Shown: positions 50,814 through 61,990 of the stretch, piece by piece | How the letters are laid out: the number at the start of each line of letters is the position of its first letter | How positions within the stretch are numbered: the first letter of the stretch is position 1 | NCBI GenBank assembly: GCA_037176705.1 | Contig: CM073891.1 | Coordinates: forward strand, 50,594,571-50,658,570 | DNA: 64,000 bases | Direction: 5' to 3' | Origin: Molossus alvarezi | Lineage: Eukaryota; Chordata; Mammalia; Chiroptera; Molossidae | Translations under genes and position numbers: made by a program | The notes under the pieces: generated by a model | Databases searched by the model: none | Seen by the model: the letters and a program-made list of their open reading frames with translations, nothing else | What the model was told of the DNA's origin: nothing

Positions 50814-51228
50814 TTCAGCCGGTGTAGCTTAGTGGTTAAGCATTGATCCATGCACCAAGAGGTCACCAGTTCAATTTCCAGTCAGGACACATGCCCAGGT
50901 TGTGGGCCTGATCCCCAATTGGGACATGCAAGAGGCAGCCAATCAATGTTCTCTTTCATCAATGTTTCTATATCTCTCTCCCTCTCGTTTCCTCTCTCTG
51001 TAAGATCAATAAAGGAAAAGAAAAACAAAAACCCTATCAACTATTTACAAACTTCAGAGGAGGAGGCGAGGGGGAGGGAATAGATAAAACAAAGAACTTA
51101 TGCATATAAGCATAACCATGGACATAAACAACAATGCTGGGGAGTGAAGGGGCAGGGGCAGGAACGGGAGGAAGGTGTCAATGGGGGAACAAGGAGAAAC
51201 ATCTGTAACAAAAATAAATTAATTAAAT
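50814..51228 (+). mobile_element. VES::L1 3'UTR chimeric retroinsertion
   Basis: A VES of the CATGCACCA subfamily (about 50817-51020) is followed without a break by L1 3'UTR sequence (about 51030-51228: CAAACTTCAGAGGAGGAGG to GAAACATCTGTAACAAAAAT). One TSD pair (TTAAAAAATACTATGAAC, at 50796-50813 and 51229-51246) encloses both. The L1 part matches the host L1 3'UTR at 52585-52720. Confidence 0.85.
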
Positions 51229-51246
51229 TTAAAAAATACTATGAAC

Positions 51247-52436
51247 AATTATACACCAACAAATTAGACAACCTAGGTGAAATGGAATTTCTAGAATCAC
51301 ACAGTCTCCCAAAACTGAACTGGGAAGAGACAGATAACTTGAATAGACCAATAACAACTAAGAAAATTGAAGATGTAATCAATAAAATAAACTTCCAGCA
51401 AACAAAAGCCCAGGCCTGGATGGCTTCACAGGGGACTTTTACCAAACACTCAAAAAAGAACTAATTATTCTCAAATTATTAAAAAAAAAAAAAAAAAAAA
51501 AAAAAACTCAAGAAGAGGGAAGATTTTTAAACTCTTTTTATGAGGCTAGCATAATCCTAATTCTAAAACCAGACCAAGATACTATAAAGAAAGAAAACTA
51601 CAAGCCAATATCCCTGATGAACATAGGTGCCAAAATCCTTAAGAAAATATTAGCAAATCGAATCTATCAATACATTAAAAAATTATTCATCATGACCAAG
51701 TAAGATTCATCCCAGGGATGTAAGGCTGGTACAATATTCACAAATCAATAAATGTGACACACCACATAAACAAAATGAAAGATAAAAATCATATGACCAT
51801 AGCAACAGATGCTGAAAAAGCATTTGACAAAATCCAGCAGGCATTTCTGATAAAAACAGTCATCAAAGTGGGACTAGAAGGATAATATCTCAACATAAGA
51901 AAGATCATATATGAAAAACCTACAGCCAATATCATACTCAATGGTCAAAAACTAAAAGCATTTCCCTTAAGAACAGGAACAAGACAGGGATGCCCACTTT
52001 AACATAATACTGGAAGTCTTAGCCACAACAATTAGACAAGAAGAAAAAATAAAAGGGATCCAAATTGGAAAGGAGGAAGTGAAACTGCCATTATCCGCAC
52101 ATCACATGATATTGTAATCTACTAGAATTAATAAATGAAATTGGCAAAGGAGCAAGATACAAAATTAACATCCACAAATCGATTGCATTCTTATACACCA
52201 ATAATGAACACTCAGAAAGGGAAACTAAAAAAGCAATATTTACCATTGCAACAACAGAAATACATAGGAACAAACTTAACCAGGAGGTAAAAGACCTGTT
52301 CTCAGAAAACTACAGGACATTCAAAAAAGAAACAGAGAAAGATATAAAAAAGTGGAAACATACCATGTTCTTGGTTTGGAAATATTAAAACCATTAATAT
52401 CTCCATACTACCCAAAGCAATCTGCAGATTCAGATG
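51247..52436 (+). pseudogene. L1 ORF2 RT region of the second L1
   Basis: Readable stretches include LDNLGEMEFLESHSLPKLNW and [15 protein letters not shown]. An A-run of about 27 at 51480-51506 and several frameshifts break it. The position of the catalytic FADD motif reads CCGCACATCACATGATATTG (52097-52116), so the active site is mutated. Confidence 0.72.
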
Positions 52437-53129
52437 ACATGGAGGGACCTGGAGAGTATTATGCTAAGTGAAATAAGCCAATCAGAAAAATACAAATATC
52501 ACATGATCTCACTTATTTGTGGAATACAATGAACAAAATAAGCTGATGAACAATAGACCAAGAGACCTGGAAGTAGGGTACAGACTGCCAAACCTCAGAG
52601 GAAAGGGAGGGTGAGGTGGAACAGATAAACAGATATGCATAACAATCAGACATAGAGAACAATACTGTGAAGGGAGAAAAAGGTGAAACATCTGTAACAA
52701 AAATTAATTAATTAATTAATAAAAAGTAAATAAATGAATACAAAAAAGACAGCCAGCTCAGTCTAACATATTTGCCATAATTTTACTGAGTATTTTTTTT
52801 TCAAAATTAAAATGCCAATGTGATGTATTATTTCAATATAGCAACATTTTTTTTACTATACTAAACAACTTTTAAGAGCAAATTAAATTTAAAAAAATGT
52901 TTATATGCTCTCTGCCAAATTCCTATCTTCAGTTGTCATCTCCCATAAACTGCAGAAGCTATAGACTCATATGCCTTCTTGACATTTCACTTAGATATCT
53001 CATAACCTTCTCAAATAAATGTGTCCACTTGATCTCCCCAAACCAACTTCTTTCACAGTCTTTGCCATCTCAATTAATAGTAACTTCACCCTTAAACTAA
53101 AAACAAACAAACAAAAATACTGATGAGTC

Positions 53130-53910
53130 CGATTTTATATCTCTATCTCTTATTTCGTCAGCAAATACTGTTGGCTCTACCCTCATATCCTCTTCTTCTT
53201 CCTCCCCTGCAATCAGCCTGGTCCATAGAATGGATTATAACAATAGCCTCCACCTGATTCCTTATTTCCCTGATCTCTCCCTTTTAGTGTATGCACAACA
53301 CAGAAACCAGAGCGAGTCGATAACGAGAGTCAGATCATGTCACCTCTGTGCTCAAAAATCTTCAATAAAATCCCATAACACTCAGATGAAAAATCAGTGT
53401 TTTAACAATGGCAACAGTGGAAGGAATAATCTTAGTACCTTCTATTAACTCTTTAATATAATCAATCTTCTTTCAGCCATGCCACTGTGGTTTAGCCATG
53501 GTGCCTTCTCTAGGAGCCCTGAACATGCCAGAAACCTTTTTTTTTTTTTTTTTTTTACCTCAGGGCCTTCGCATTTGCTGTTCCTTTAGTCAAAAACAAT
53601 ATTTATTTCCCACTTATCTACATGACTTTCAACTGTTCTTTACATATTTGTGGGAACATCACTGTCTTACATCACTGTCTTAGTGAACTCTTCCCTGACT
53701 ACTAAACCTCACCACTCTCTATTCTTCATTTATTTTTCTTCAGTAATGATCATCCTCTATCCTGCTATATAATGTACTTATGTATGGTCTGCCTTCCATA
53801 TCAGACTATAAACTACGTAACTGGGAATATTGCCTCTTCTGTTTGCTAATATATCCTCTTATTGTCAGAACAATGCCGAAAACACAGTGAACATTCAGAA
53901 ACTATTGTTA
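53130..53910 (+). mobile_element. L2 LINE, long 3' segment
   Basis: The L2 order is clear over about 780 bp: AGAGTCAGATCATGTCACCT, GTGCTCAAAAATCTTCAATA, TCAGGGCCTTCGCATTTGCTG, GAACTCTTCCCTGACTACTA, CATATCAGACTATAAACTACG and CAGTGAACATTCAGAAACTA. A T-run at about 53539-53557 interrupts it. Confidence 0.75.
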
Positions 53911-54192
53911 TGAGCTGTTGACAGTTAAATAGCAAATTATCCTTGAACTCTTAAACCTATGAAGGCCCAACTACACAGTCTCAGTTTAGAGAAAATATGT
54001 CTGGGTAAACAAGTGAGTCCATTCAAACATGGCACATCCACCAAAATTAAACTATCAGCGACTTGCTTTATTGCAAATATATATATGGGAATTCTTACTA
54101 CAAGATTGATAATGCTTCTTCACTGAGTTATTTAGGGGAACATTTTCACAACAAGCAATATTCTTTTCCCACTATTTAAAAAAAATGCCCAG

Positions 54193-54484
54193 TCCTGGGC
54201 GGTTTGGCTCAGCAGTTAGAGCGTCAGCACACAGACCGAAGAGTATTGGGTTCAATTCGTGGTCAAGGACATGTACCTCAGTTTCGGGTTCAATCCCCAA
54301 TCCTGGTCAGGGTTGTGTGGGAAGCAACCAATCGATGTGTCTCTCTCACATCAATGTTTTTTTCTCTCTCTCTCTCTCTCTCCCTCCCTCCCTCCTACTT
54401 TATCTGAAAAAGTTCAGTGGAAAAATATTGTCAGGTGAGGATTAAAAAATAAATTAATAAATTAGCAAAGTAAAAATAAAATAT
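54193..54484 (+). mobile_element. VES SINE
   Basis: Head TCCTGGGCGGTTTGGCTCAG and tail GTCAGGTGAGGATTAAAAAAT. The TSD AAATGCCCAG is at 54183-54192 and 54485-54494. Confidence 0.93.
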
Positions 54485-54879
54485 AAATGCCCAGAATACA
54501 TATCTGAACTCATAAATTATCTTATGATTCATTTTAACCCATGCTAAGGGCTATGAACTACTCAAAGATACTACTTTAATTAAGGTCAACGATGACCTTT
54601 TTAACTATAAGAGCTTGTTAACAACCAGAAGTCCACAAGGTAAAAACTCTGAAATGAGTCTTTAATAAATTCACAATCTGTGGGTGGTACTTCACCTAGG
54701 AAAACTACTCTAGTAGAAACTGCTTAGGGAGTAAACAGAAGCAATTTTAATATATGTTGTAAATCACCAAGAGAAAACTATATATTTTTCAAACTTATTT
54801 ACCTAGGAAAAACTTTGGCCTGAGAGCAACCGTTAACATCTAACATGATAATGACATTTCTCATAAAAATTAATCACTG

Positions 54880-54975
54880 ACAACATATTAAATGCTTACT
54901 CTGCCAAAGAATGTTTTAGGTTCTTTACATGTATCAACACACCTTCACAACAACCTTATTAGAATTAATTAATGC
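54880..54975 (-). mobile_element. MIR fragment
   Basis: AAATGCTTACTCTGCCAAAG, GGTTCTTTACATGTATCAAC and TTCACAACAACCTTATTAGA fit reverse MIR. Confidence 0.5.
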
Positions 54976-55009
54976 ATTAATGAGTTCCTGGACCTGGTCA
55001 CCTGTTGTT

Positions 55010-55195
55010 TTATACTCTTCAGAGCACATCCCACTACGTATTATAAATAATATTCATTTGTCTGTTTGCTGGTTGTCTGTCTCCCTATCTGGAACAGAAA
55101 TTTTAAAAAGGACAGTGACTTCTCTCTGATAGAAGAGGACACTGCAAGGGACAGGAATTGCTCAATACATATTTGTAGAATGAATGAATATATGG
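55010..55195 (+). mobile_element. L2 3' fragment
   Basis: TCAGAGCACATCCCACTACG, TGGAACAGAAATTTTAAAAAG and GCTCAATACATATTTGTAGA with GAATGAATGAA follow the L2 end. Confidence 0.55.
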
Positions 55196-55402
55196 TAACT
55201 ACTAAGTGGATTAGTTTCCTTCCTGAGTATTATATGTGTGGGTTCAGTGTTGAGTAGCTGATGCTTTGTAGGTTTACTGGGATTCTTTGAGATAACAAGA
55301 TTTTGGAGGCAGGGGATGGGGGTGGGTTACTGAAATGGAATTGATATCTGAATACTCGTTATATCAGGCTCAAAAGGATGTAATTAGAAAACAAATTATA
55401 TT

Positions 55403-55513
55403 AACTTGGGGTGGTGAATACACAACAATATACAGATGATATTATAGAATTGTATACCTGAAACCTATATAATTTTATTAACTAATGTAACCCCAATAAA
55501 TTCAATAAAAAGC
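55403..55513 (+). mobile_element. short L1 3' end (about 110 bp)
   Basis: GGGGTGGTGAATACACAACA to CCCCAATAAATTCAATAAAA matches the L1 3' end at 32970-33080. It is a severely 5'-truncated copy, followed by a CA repeat. Confidence 0.8.
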
Positions 55514-55525
55514 AGACTACATACA

Positions 55526-55526
<1 letters not shown>

Positions 55527-55558
<32 letters not shown>
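55527..55558. repeat. (CA)n microsatellite
   Basis: About 16 CA units, ending at CACATGACAG. Confidence 0.95.
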
Positions 55559-55559
<1 letters not shown>

Positions 55560-55560
<1 letters not shown>

Positions 55561-57335
55561 ACAGATCTATATATCTATTATAAGCTATTCAAATATAAGT
55601 TAATACTAAAATCTAAAATAGTAAAAGAAAAAGAAAGCCTAAAAAGATATATATATTAAAAAAAAGGATAAAAGAAACTATATTGATATTAAGAAATGAA
55701 TCTTTATAGACTGGTTAACTTTCATTTTCTCTTCCTTTTTAAAGTTATTGTACATTTCCTCTTTAACTATGTTACTTATCTCATCTTCTGGAGTTTTCCA
55801 AATAACATTATAGATACCAGTGGTTCTATGTATAAATATCCTTTTCCTATATGAGTTCCTTTCCAATGATTGTGAGATAGAAAATGTTTATACTATTACA
55901 ATATTGAAGTAGGTTATTGCTCACAAATCATTTGTACTTCATTTGTATCATAAACTGTACAAATCACTGTGAGAAACCCACCTTGTAGAAATATTAATAT
56001 ATGTTCATATATGTGTATATATATATAATAACACAAGATCCAGAAATGTAGAACATCCTGACTCAAGGTCTCTTATTTATTATTCAAGAAACAGATTTAG
56101 CATGAATAAATGTGCAAGAATTCAAAATATGCAACTGAATAGAAATCTCTTTATACAACAGTGGGACCAAACAAGCTCCTGTGGATTTACAGGTTTAAAG
56201 CTAAGTCTTTATCAAAAAGCATTCTTTGGATAAAATGGTTATTACATTTCTGTTGGCCTTTAAGAAATCCCTCAAAATAATCTTCCAGCTGTTTGAAAGA
56301 GCCAACTCTAATGATCCAGCTACGTTTCTGATCAGCACCTAAGGAAGTGTGAATTATGGAAAATGAAGAAGACAAAGCTGATTTTTTGCCTATAAAAATT
56401 AGTTACTTTTGAAGCCCATCTTAATTGTTAAATTTTGGCTGATTTTTCTAATCTCACATTCTGCCAGTGTTTTAGTGCCCAAGTATGAATTTTTACACTC
56501 TCTCAAAACTATCTAAGCAATGGGTGGTACTAGCCAATCTCAATTCATTGGTCAGAATCAAAAGAGAAAGAAAGATAGAACATGATAAGGGAGAGTTGCA
56601 ATTATCTTATAAGTAGAAAGCAGTCTATAAGCCATTTTTCTCACCATAACCCTAAATTAGCAGTAATTTTTATGTCATAACTTTGTACATTCAGGAATAG
56701 TCCAATTTTAAAAAGCAGTATGTCAGGATTTAAACTTCTTTCCTTCTAACCTCTCAGATATGGTACAGTAGAGGTAGAGAGGAAAACTGCTGAAAATTTT
56801 TAAAGTGGATGGGAAATGTAGACTTCATAGTGCTGAACTGATGGTTTCCAAATAGGGGACCCAGGTGTTCTTTAAAGTGGAAAGAGAAGTAAGAGTGTCA
56901 GTAATTCTCCTAGCCAAGATGACTACTCTATTACTAGCATACAATCTGGAAATGAATGGATAATAGCAGCCACGGGGGAGCCAGCTGGAGCGTTCCTGTG
57001 CTTGTGTGCCACTGTTGAGATTTCTATAATTCCCACTCTGCATTCAATCTTTCCTGTATAGTGGCCTTTGATGTGTAGATAACCTTCATGTAGATAAAAA
57101 CCTAAAAGATACATTTCGGAAGTATACGGAATATAAGAAACACATCACAAGAATGGTTCTCATACCAGATCTCCTTTTATATAAGCACCAGGTGCTGAGA
57201 GGCATGAGAATCTATAAGAGATAAAACAAGACTTTAAATTCTTATAAGGTTGATTCCAAGTCCAAAAACATGTATTAATACAGAAAAACCATCTAACTAG
57301 GGGAAAACTTAATGTTTTTCTATTTTTCATAATTG
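55560..57335. other. AT-rich intron sequence, nothing recognised
   Basis: Short ORFs here (for example 56825-57043) lack any recognisable feature. Confidence 0.4.
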
Positions 57336-57352
57336 ATTTGTTATTTATTAAT

Positions 57353-57578
57353 TTTTTTTACATTTATCTTCTGATAGAATGGAAGGGAGAAAGGGAGAGA
57401 GAGAGAAACATTGATGTGAGAGAGACACATTGATTGGTTGCCACCTGCATGATCCCAACCGGGACCAATGACAACTGCAACTGAGATATATTCCCTTGGC
57501 CTTAATTGAACCTGGGATTCTTTGGTTGGTGGGCTGACCAACTGTTTGGCTCTAACCACTGAGCAAACCAGCCAGGAC
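57353..57578 (-). mobile_element. VES-like SINE
   Basis: Antisense, ending GAGCAAACCAGCCAGGAC. The near-perfect 14-bp TSD TGTTATTTATTAAT / TGTTATTTTTTAAT is at 57339-57352 and 57579-57592. Confidence 0.88.
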
Positions 57579-57679
57579 TGTTATTTTTTAATGATCAGCT
57601 TACTGCATTTGAGTAATCACTTATATGAAAATTTGATTATGTATACCAATTATCACAATGACAATCTACTTATCTTTTT

Positions 57680-57899
57680 ATTTATTTATTTTTCTTTATT
57701 GATCTTCGAGAGAAAGAGGAAAGGAGAGGGAGAGAGAGATAGAAATATCGATGAGAGAGAACATAGACTGGCCTCCTCCTGCATGCCCCCCATGGGGGAT
57801 CAGACCAACAACCTGGGCATGTGCCCTGAATGGGAATCAAACCATGACCTCTTGGTGCATGGGTTGATGCTCAACCACTGAGCCACATCAGCTGGGTAT
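57680..57899 (-). mobile_element. VES SINE, CATGCACCA subfamily
   Basis: Antisense with TTTCTTTATTGATCTTCGAG, GGCATGTGCCCTGAATGGG, TTGGTGCATGGGTTGATGC and AGCCACATCAGCTGGG. The short TSD TTATCTTTTT is at 57670-57679 and 57900-57909. Confidence 0.86.
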
Positions 57900-58179
57900 T
57901 TATCTTTTTTTCATAAATTTATCAAAGGGTATAAAAATCCAAAATCTGTAAATCTATTTTGGCCATCCAATGATTTTCTTCTCTTTTTTTGGCGATCTAG
58001 TAATCTTAAATAGAACATGTGGTCTTCCTCAACTCCATTCAAGTTTAATAAAGAAAACTCATATAATCATCATGATGCTTCTGTAAACTTTATAAAGTTC
58101 ACTCATGTAGGTAAGTGCCTCAGGGAAGCACTAGTTATGTCTAAGGTCTAAGAAATAGGATTAGGCATCAAGGTTCTAT

Positions 58180-58400
58180 GCAGAATGGGTTTAACTCAGG
58201 AGCTGAACCATGAACTAACTAATTTGAGACCTTGGCAAATTTCTCAGCACCTCAGTAACCTCATACATAGAAAGGGAATGATAATAATTCCCATCTCACA
58301 GGGAGGGGGTAAGGATGAAATGACATAATTCACACACAATCCTTATACCACTGCTTTGTTCCTAATAGAGACACAATTACTGATTATTAACTACTGTTAA
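58180..58400 (+). mobile_element. MIR SINE
   Basis: GACCTTGGCAAATTTCTCAG, ACCTCAGTAACCTCATACAT, GGGAATGATAATAATTCCCA and GGGGGTAAGGATGAAATGA follow the MIR order. Confidence 0.7.
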
Positions 58401-58599
58401 AATTTCTTTGAAAGTCTGATTTATTTTACATAGTTCACCTTGTCAATGCAATGTTCTTGCATGATTCATTATAATATAGAATCAGATGTGTCCTTTTTTC
58501 CTTTAATATCTTTATTTTCAAACTTTTTATATATTTTTTGTTTAGTTTTAGTATTTGTTTTCTGTTTCTTTCTTAAGATAATTTTAAATATAGGCAAAT

Positions 58600-58830
58600 A
58601 AACAAACCTGATATATGTACTATGAAGGGCTTGAAAGATCCATGTACTTGTGTGATTGACATGCTTATCAGGATGGAGAACATCTCAATAATCCATACAA
58701 GTTTCCTCTCTCATCCAGTCACAGTCAACCCTCCCCTTGACCAAAAAAAGTTCTGATTTTTTAAAACCATAGATTAGTTTTATCTGTTCTAGAAATTCAA
58801 TAAGACTATAAAAACTCAAATACAGTATGT
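58600..58830. mobile_element. L1M-type LINE fragment
   Basis: GGATGGAGAACATCTCAATA, GTTTCCTCTCTCATCCAGTC, AACCATAGATTAGTTTTATC and AAATACAGTATGTTACCAA match a common segment of old L1 elements. Confidence 0.45.
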
Positions 58831-58834
58831 TACC

Positions 58835-59715
58835 AACATATACAAATGTGTAATGGGTATAATATGCTAATCCCACTTATATTTATACTTGACATCAAAT
58901 TAGCTTTTATTATTGATATTTAATTTAAGCTGACAATAAGTTGTCTTAAAAATCATCAGTATAATTATTTACCTGCCAAGTTCAGAAAAGAGTCTACATT
59001 CATCTCATTATTTAAGGTATTAAAGAAGCCAAGAGTATATCATGGAAAAGAAAACAAAATAAATAAATCTTTGAGCATAACACTTGGCACCTCTGTCTTC
59101 TCCCATATATGTATACATACATATATGTATTATACATACATATACACAAGATGATTAAATATAACATACAAACTTTACTTTTATGTTCATTTAAATATTA
59201 AAAACAATTAGAATAGCAGATTTCATTTCTAAAATAGTTCTTTATCCTTTTATGCCTTTGATACTGCCGTTTTTAAATAATAAAATAGTATATGCCTGAG
59301 ATGTTAAAGGTATTTTAGTGTATTAATATTTTTAAGACATTTTACTGTTTAATAAAAAATCCCTTATAGGGATAAACTGTTTAGAGGCAACTATATAAAA
59401 TAATGCATTTTTTTGTGTGTTTTTAGGAATTGATTTGTTTTAATGCAAAACTGATTACAACTTTCAGACCAAAAGTTCCTAATTATACTCCTAAGTAGTT
59501 GATCATTGTAAATAATGGAATGAAAACTCTATGTACATAAATAGTTTGGACATCTAATTTCATCACAAAAGTAAAAAATAATTGGCTTTTGTGTTCTATA
59601 ATATATTTACTAATTGATGCCAATACTATAAACATGTCAGTGAAGTCAGCATGAATTGCTAAATAAAAGAAATACAGTAATCAAAAAGACAATTTGAAAA
59701 CATTTATACATTTAC
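58835..59715. other. AT-rich intron downstream of the start-codon exon
   Basis: No repeat family is recognised. There is an alternating TA/CA stretch near 59105-59150. Confidence 0.4.
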
Positions 59716-59866
59716 CTTTGTAGGTTAGCTTGAGTCGTGGAATATTTTGCTTAGAAGTTCCAATGACTGGAAGAAACAGCGTGGTCACACTTAGCATCAC
59801 CGAGGCGTGAAAAAGGTAAAAATAGTAGCTTTTGGACTTTGGTCTCTCATCTTTATTAGCATTCAT
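59716..59866 (-). CDS. SEMA3D: SEMA3D, first coding exon (codons 1-50 plus 1 base)
   Basis: This exon encodes the start of semaphorin 3D, a secreted class 3 semaphorin that signals through neuropilin/plexin receptors in axon guidance and vascular patterning. The reading begins [12 protein letters not shown], has a hydrophobic core at about residues 22-36 ([15 protein letters not shown]) that fits a secretory signal peptide, and ends [13 protein letters not shown] recognise this as the SEMA3D N-terminus from family knowledge. The exon continues upstream to 59904 as 38 nt of 5'UTR behind a clean acceptor (a T-rich run, then TTTTTAG). The donor is AAAG|GTAAAT, which leaves phase 1. The missing two bases of codon 51 (Asp) are supplied by the exon at 36459. 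The ATG has A at -3. The 5'UTR starts at a splice acceptor, so at least one noncoding exon lies upstream. The frame is intact, so this is an active gene rather than a retrocopy. Confidence 0.93.
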
Positions 59867-60483
59867 GATGAAAACAATGTTCTCTTTGAAACGGTGGAAA
59901 CAATCTAAAAATAAGAAAAGAACTATTAGTATAGCAGTGTTAGATTTTCCAAGACTTATTAAATTATAAATGTAGGAATGTATAAAGACTTTTTAAAACA
60001 ACTGCTCCTTCTCTCTTGTTTTGCTCTTAGAAATTGTTGCAAGGGAAATGAATCAGAAATGAGTAATAAAATTCAGGTCTGGCTATACTCAGTTGTGGAA
60101 ATGAGTGCATAACTTAAAATTAACCATTTATGTTCATTAGCATTGCTTCTTCTACCAAAGTTTTTAATGCAAATGTTGAAGAAACCAATTCTTGCTGGAA
60201 CTTGAATTCTTTGATCAGATAAAAGCACCAGTAGAAGCCTCCTCTTTCCCAAATCATCCTTAAAGGAAAAGATCCCCAAGGAAAAACAAATAAAAGCTGT
60301 CGATTTGAGGGAATTCTTTTGTTTCTGACTTAAAAGATATTTAAATAGTCTACCTAAAAATTGGGGAAATGGACATGATCAGGTCAGGGCCACCAGTACA
60401 ACTTTGGGCCTGGGACAATGTAATCTTAGTTGCACTCTACACGATTCTACACAGGACAGCACTGAATAGAAAAACAAACTGTA

Positions 60484-60746
60484 GCCCTGACCAGTTTGGG
60501 TCAGCAGTAGAGCATTGGCCCGGAGGACCAATGAAGCTCGAGTCTGATTTCAGCCAAAGACATGTACCTCGGTTGTGGTTTGTCCCTGGCCCTGGTCAGG
60601 GTCATGCGGGGAAAAAACAGTCAATGTGTCCCTCTCACATCAATGTTTCTCTCTCTCTCCCTTTCTCTCCCTCCCATTTTCTCCCTCCCACTCTATCTGA
60701 AGATAAATAGAGAAATATCTTTGGGTGAGGATTAAAACAAAAAGAA
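60484..60746 (+). mobile_element. VES SINE
   Basis: Head GCCCTGACCAGTTTGGGTCAG and tail TTGGGTGAGGATTAAAAC. The perfect 15-bp TSD GAAAAACAAACTGTA is at 60469-60483 and 60747-60761. Confidence 0.94.
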
Positions 60747-60934
60747 GAAAAACAAACTGTAAACAAAGGTTTATAAGAGGAAGGAGGTGGCTATTAACTA
60801 GATTGTCATAAAGAAGCTGCCTTAGTTGTCTTCATCAAGATATGGAATAAATAAAAACTCACATATTTAAAACTAATTCTAATAATTACAAATAACATTC
60901 ATTGAGCATTTATATATACTAGTTTTTAAAAATA

Positions 60935-61135
60935 TGTTTTATAGATATTTTAAAGAGAAAGAAAGGGAGTGAGAGATAGAAACATTGATGTGAGAAACAT
61001 CGATTGGCTGCCTCTTGAACTCCACTTGCTGGGGATCAAGCCGTCAACCCTGGGCATGTGCCCTGACCGGGAATGGAACCCAGGTCTCTCAGTCCATGAG
61101 ACAATGCTCAATCCACTAAGCCACGCAGGCCAGGC
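60935..61135 (-). mobile_element. VES-like SINE, CATG subfamily
   Basis: Antisense, with GAAACATCGATTGGCTGCC, GGGCATGTGCCCTGACCGGG and AAGCCACGCAGGCCAGGC. It faces the copy at 60484. Flanking CACTAG / ACTAG may be the remains of a TSD. Confidence 0.85.
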
Positions 61136-61229
61136 ACTAGATAGTTTTTTTTTTTAAGTGATTTACATAAATTAAATGCATTAATGCTATTAAATTAATT
61201 AAAGAAGAAGGCCATGAGACTGATGTGAC

Positions 61230-61540
61230 TCGAATGCCCTATTGGTCTACCTAAGCAAACTGAAATCCAAGCCTATGAATGACTCCAGGTTATGAACTCA
61301 AAACACGTAAGACAACCAATCACAAACAGCCAACTAAGTTTTAAGCTACAACCAATCAACTAATTTCCTTTCTTTGCTTCTACACTTTCTGTATATAAGC
61401 CTTTTCCCTGACTCCTGATGGTGGAGAGCTCCTAACCATTTCCTATTTGGTGCTGTCCAATTCAAATTGATTTTTGCTCAAATAAACTTTAAAAATTTTA
61501 ATAAGCCTCCTTTTATTTTATATTTTTGTCAATGCCAATG
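61230..61540 (+). mobile_element. probable solo LTR (endogenous retrovirus-like)
   Basis: It has repeated CCAAT-type boxes (GACAACCAATCACA, CTACAACCAATCAAC), a TATA-like TGTATATAAG at about 61391, and the polyadenylation signal AATAAA at about 61481. No retroviral genes flank it. The family is not named and the exact ends are unclear. Confidence 0.5.
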
Positions 61541-61554
61541 ACAGCCAAAAAACA

Positions 61555-61690
61555 TAGGTAATTATTTCACAGATGCGAAACCAAGGTATGAGTTAACTAG
61601 TTCTCTCAAAGTCACATGGCAAGTAAGAGATAGATTAAAACATTTGTTCTGTTCTTCAGCTAGAGTCAGCTTTCTAAACCCCTAAGTCTT
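61555..61690 (-). mobile_element. MIR fragment
   Basis: TTCACAGATGCGAAACCAAG, AAGTCACATGGCAAGTAAGAG and AGTCAGCTTTCTAAACCCC fit reverse MIR. Confidence 0.6.
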
Positions 61691-61927
61691 TGGTGCTTTT
61701 CATTCTGCCAGAATTAAGTGATCTTCAACTCTTGATGCAGTCTTTCAGCTTCTCTTCCTTACTCACAGACGACTGCTGTCTTTCTAAGGAATAGCCCACA
61801 GAAGGGACCTGGCTATTCTTACTTCCAGAGAGCTTTTCAGTGGTACCTGCTTCAACTCTTGTCCCAATAACTTCTGTACTTTTTTGGTGATAGCTTTAGC
61901 CATATAAAAGAATTATACTTTAAGTAA

Positions 61928-61990
61928 TTATTTGATATCAAAATAAATTTTATATCAAAATAAATTATTTGATATCAAAATAAATATTTT
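61928..61990. repeat. AT-rich minisatellite, three units
   Basis: TATCAAAATAAAT recurs three times (near 61936, 61953 and 61973) with TTGA or TTTA between units. Confidence 0.85.

Larger units (their letters stand above)
48735..52725 (+). mobile_element. second L1, 5'-truncated with internal deletion
   Basis: It starts inside ORF1 (about 48735), keeps the rest of ORF1, the ORF1-ORF2 spacer, the endonuclease region (about 49350-50450) and most of the RT region. At about 52436 it jumps from ORF2 (CCCAAAGCAATCTGCAGATTC) to the 3' end (GACATGGAGGGACCTGGAGA). It ends at AATTAATTAATAAAAAG. Inserts are a VES at 49418 and a VES/L1 chimera at 50814. I found no clear TSD. Confidence 0.75.
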
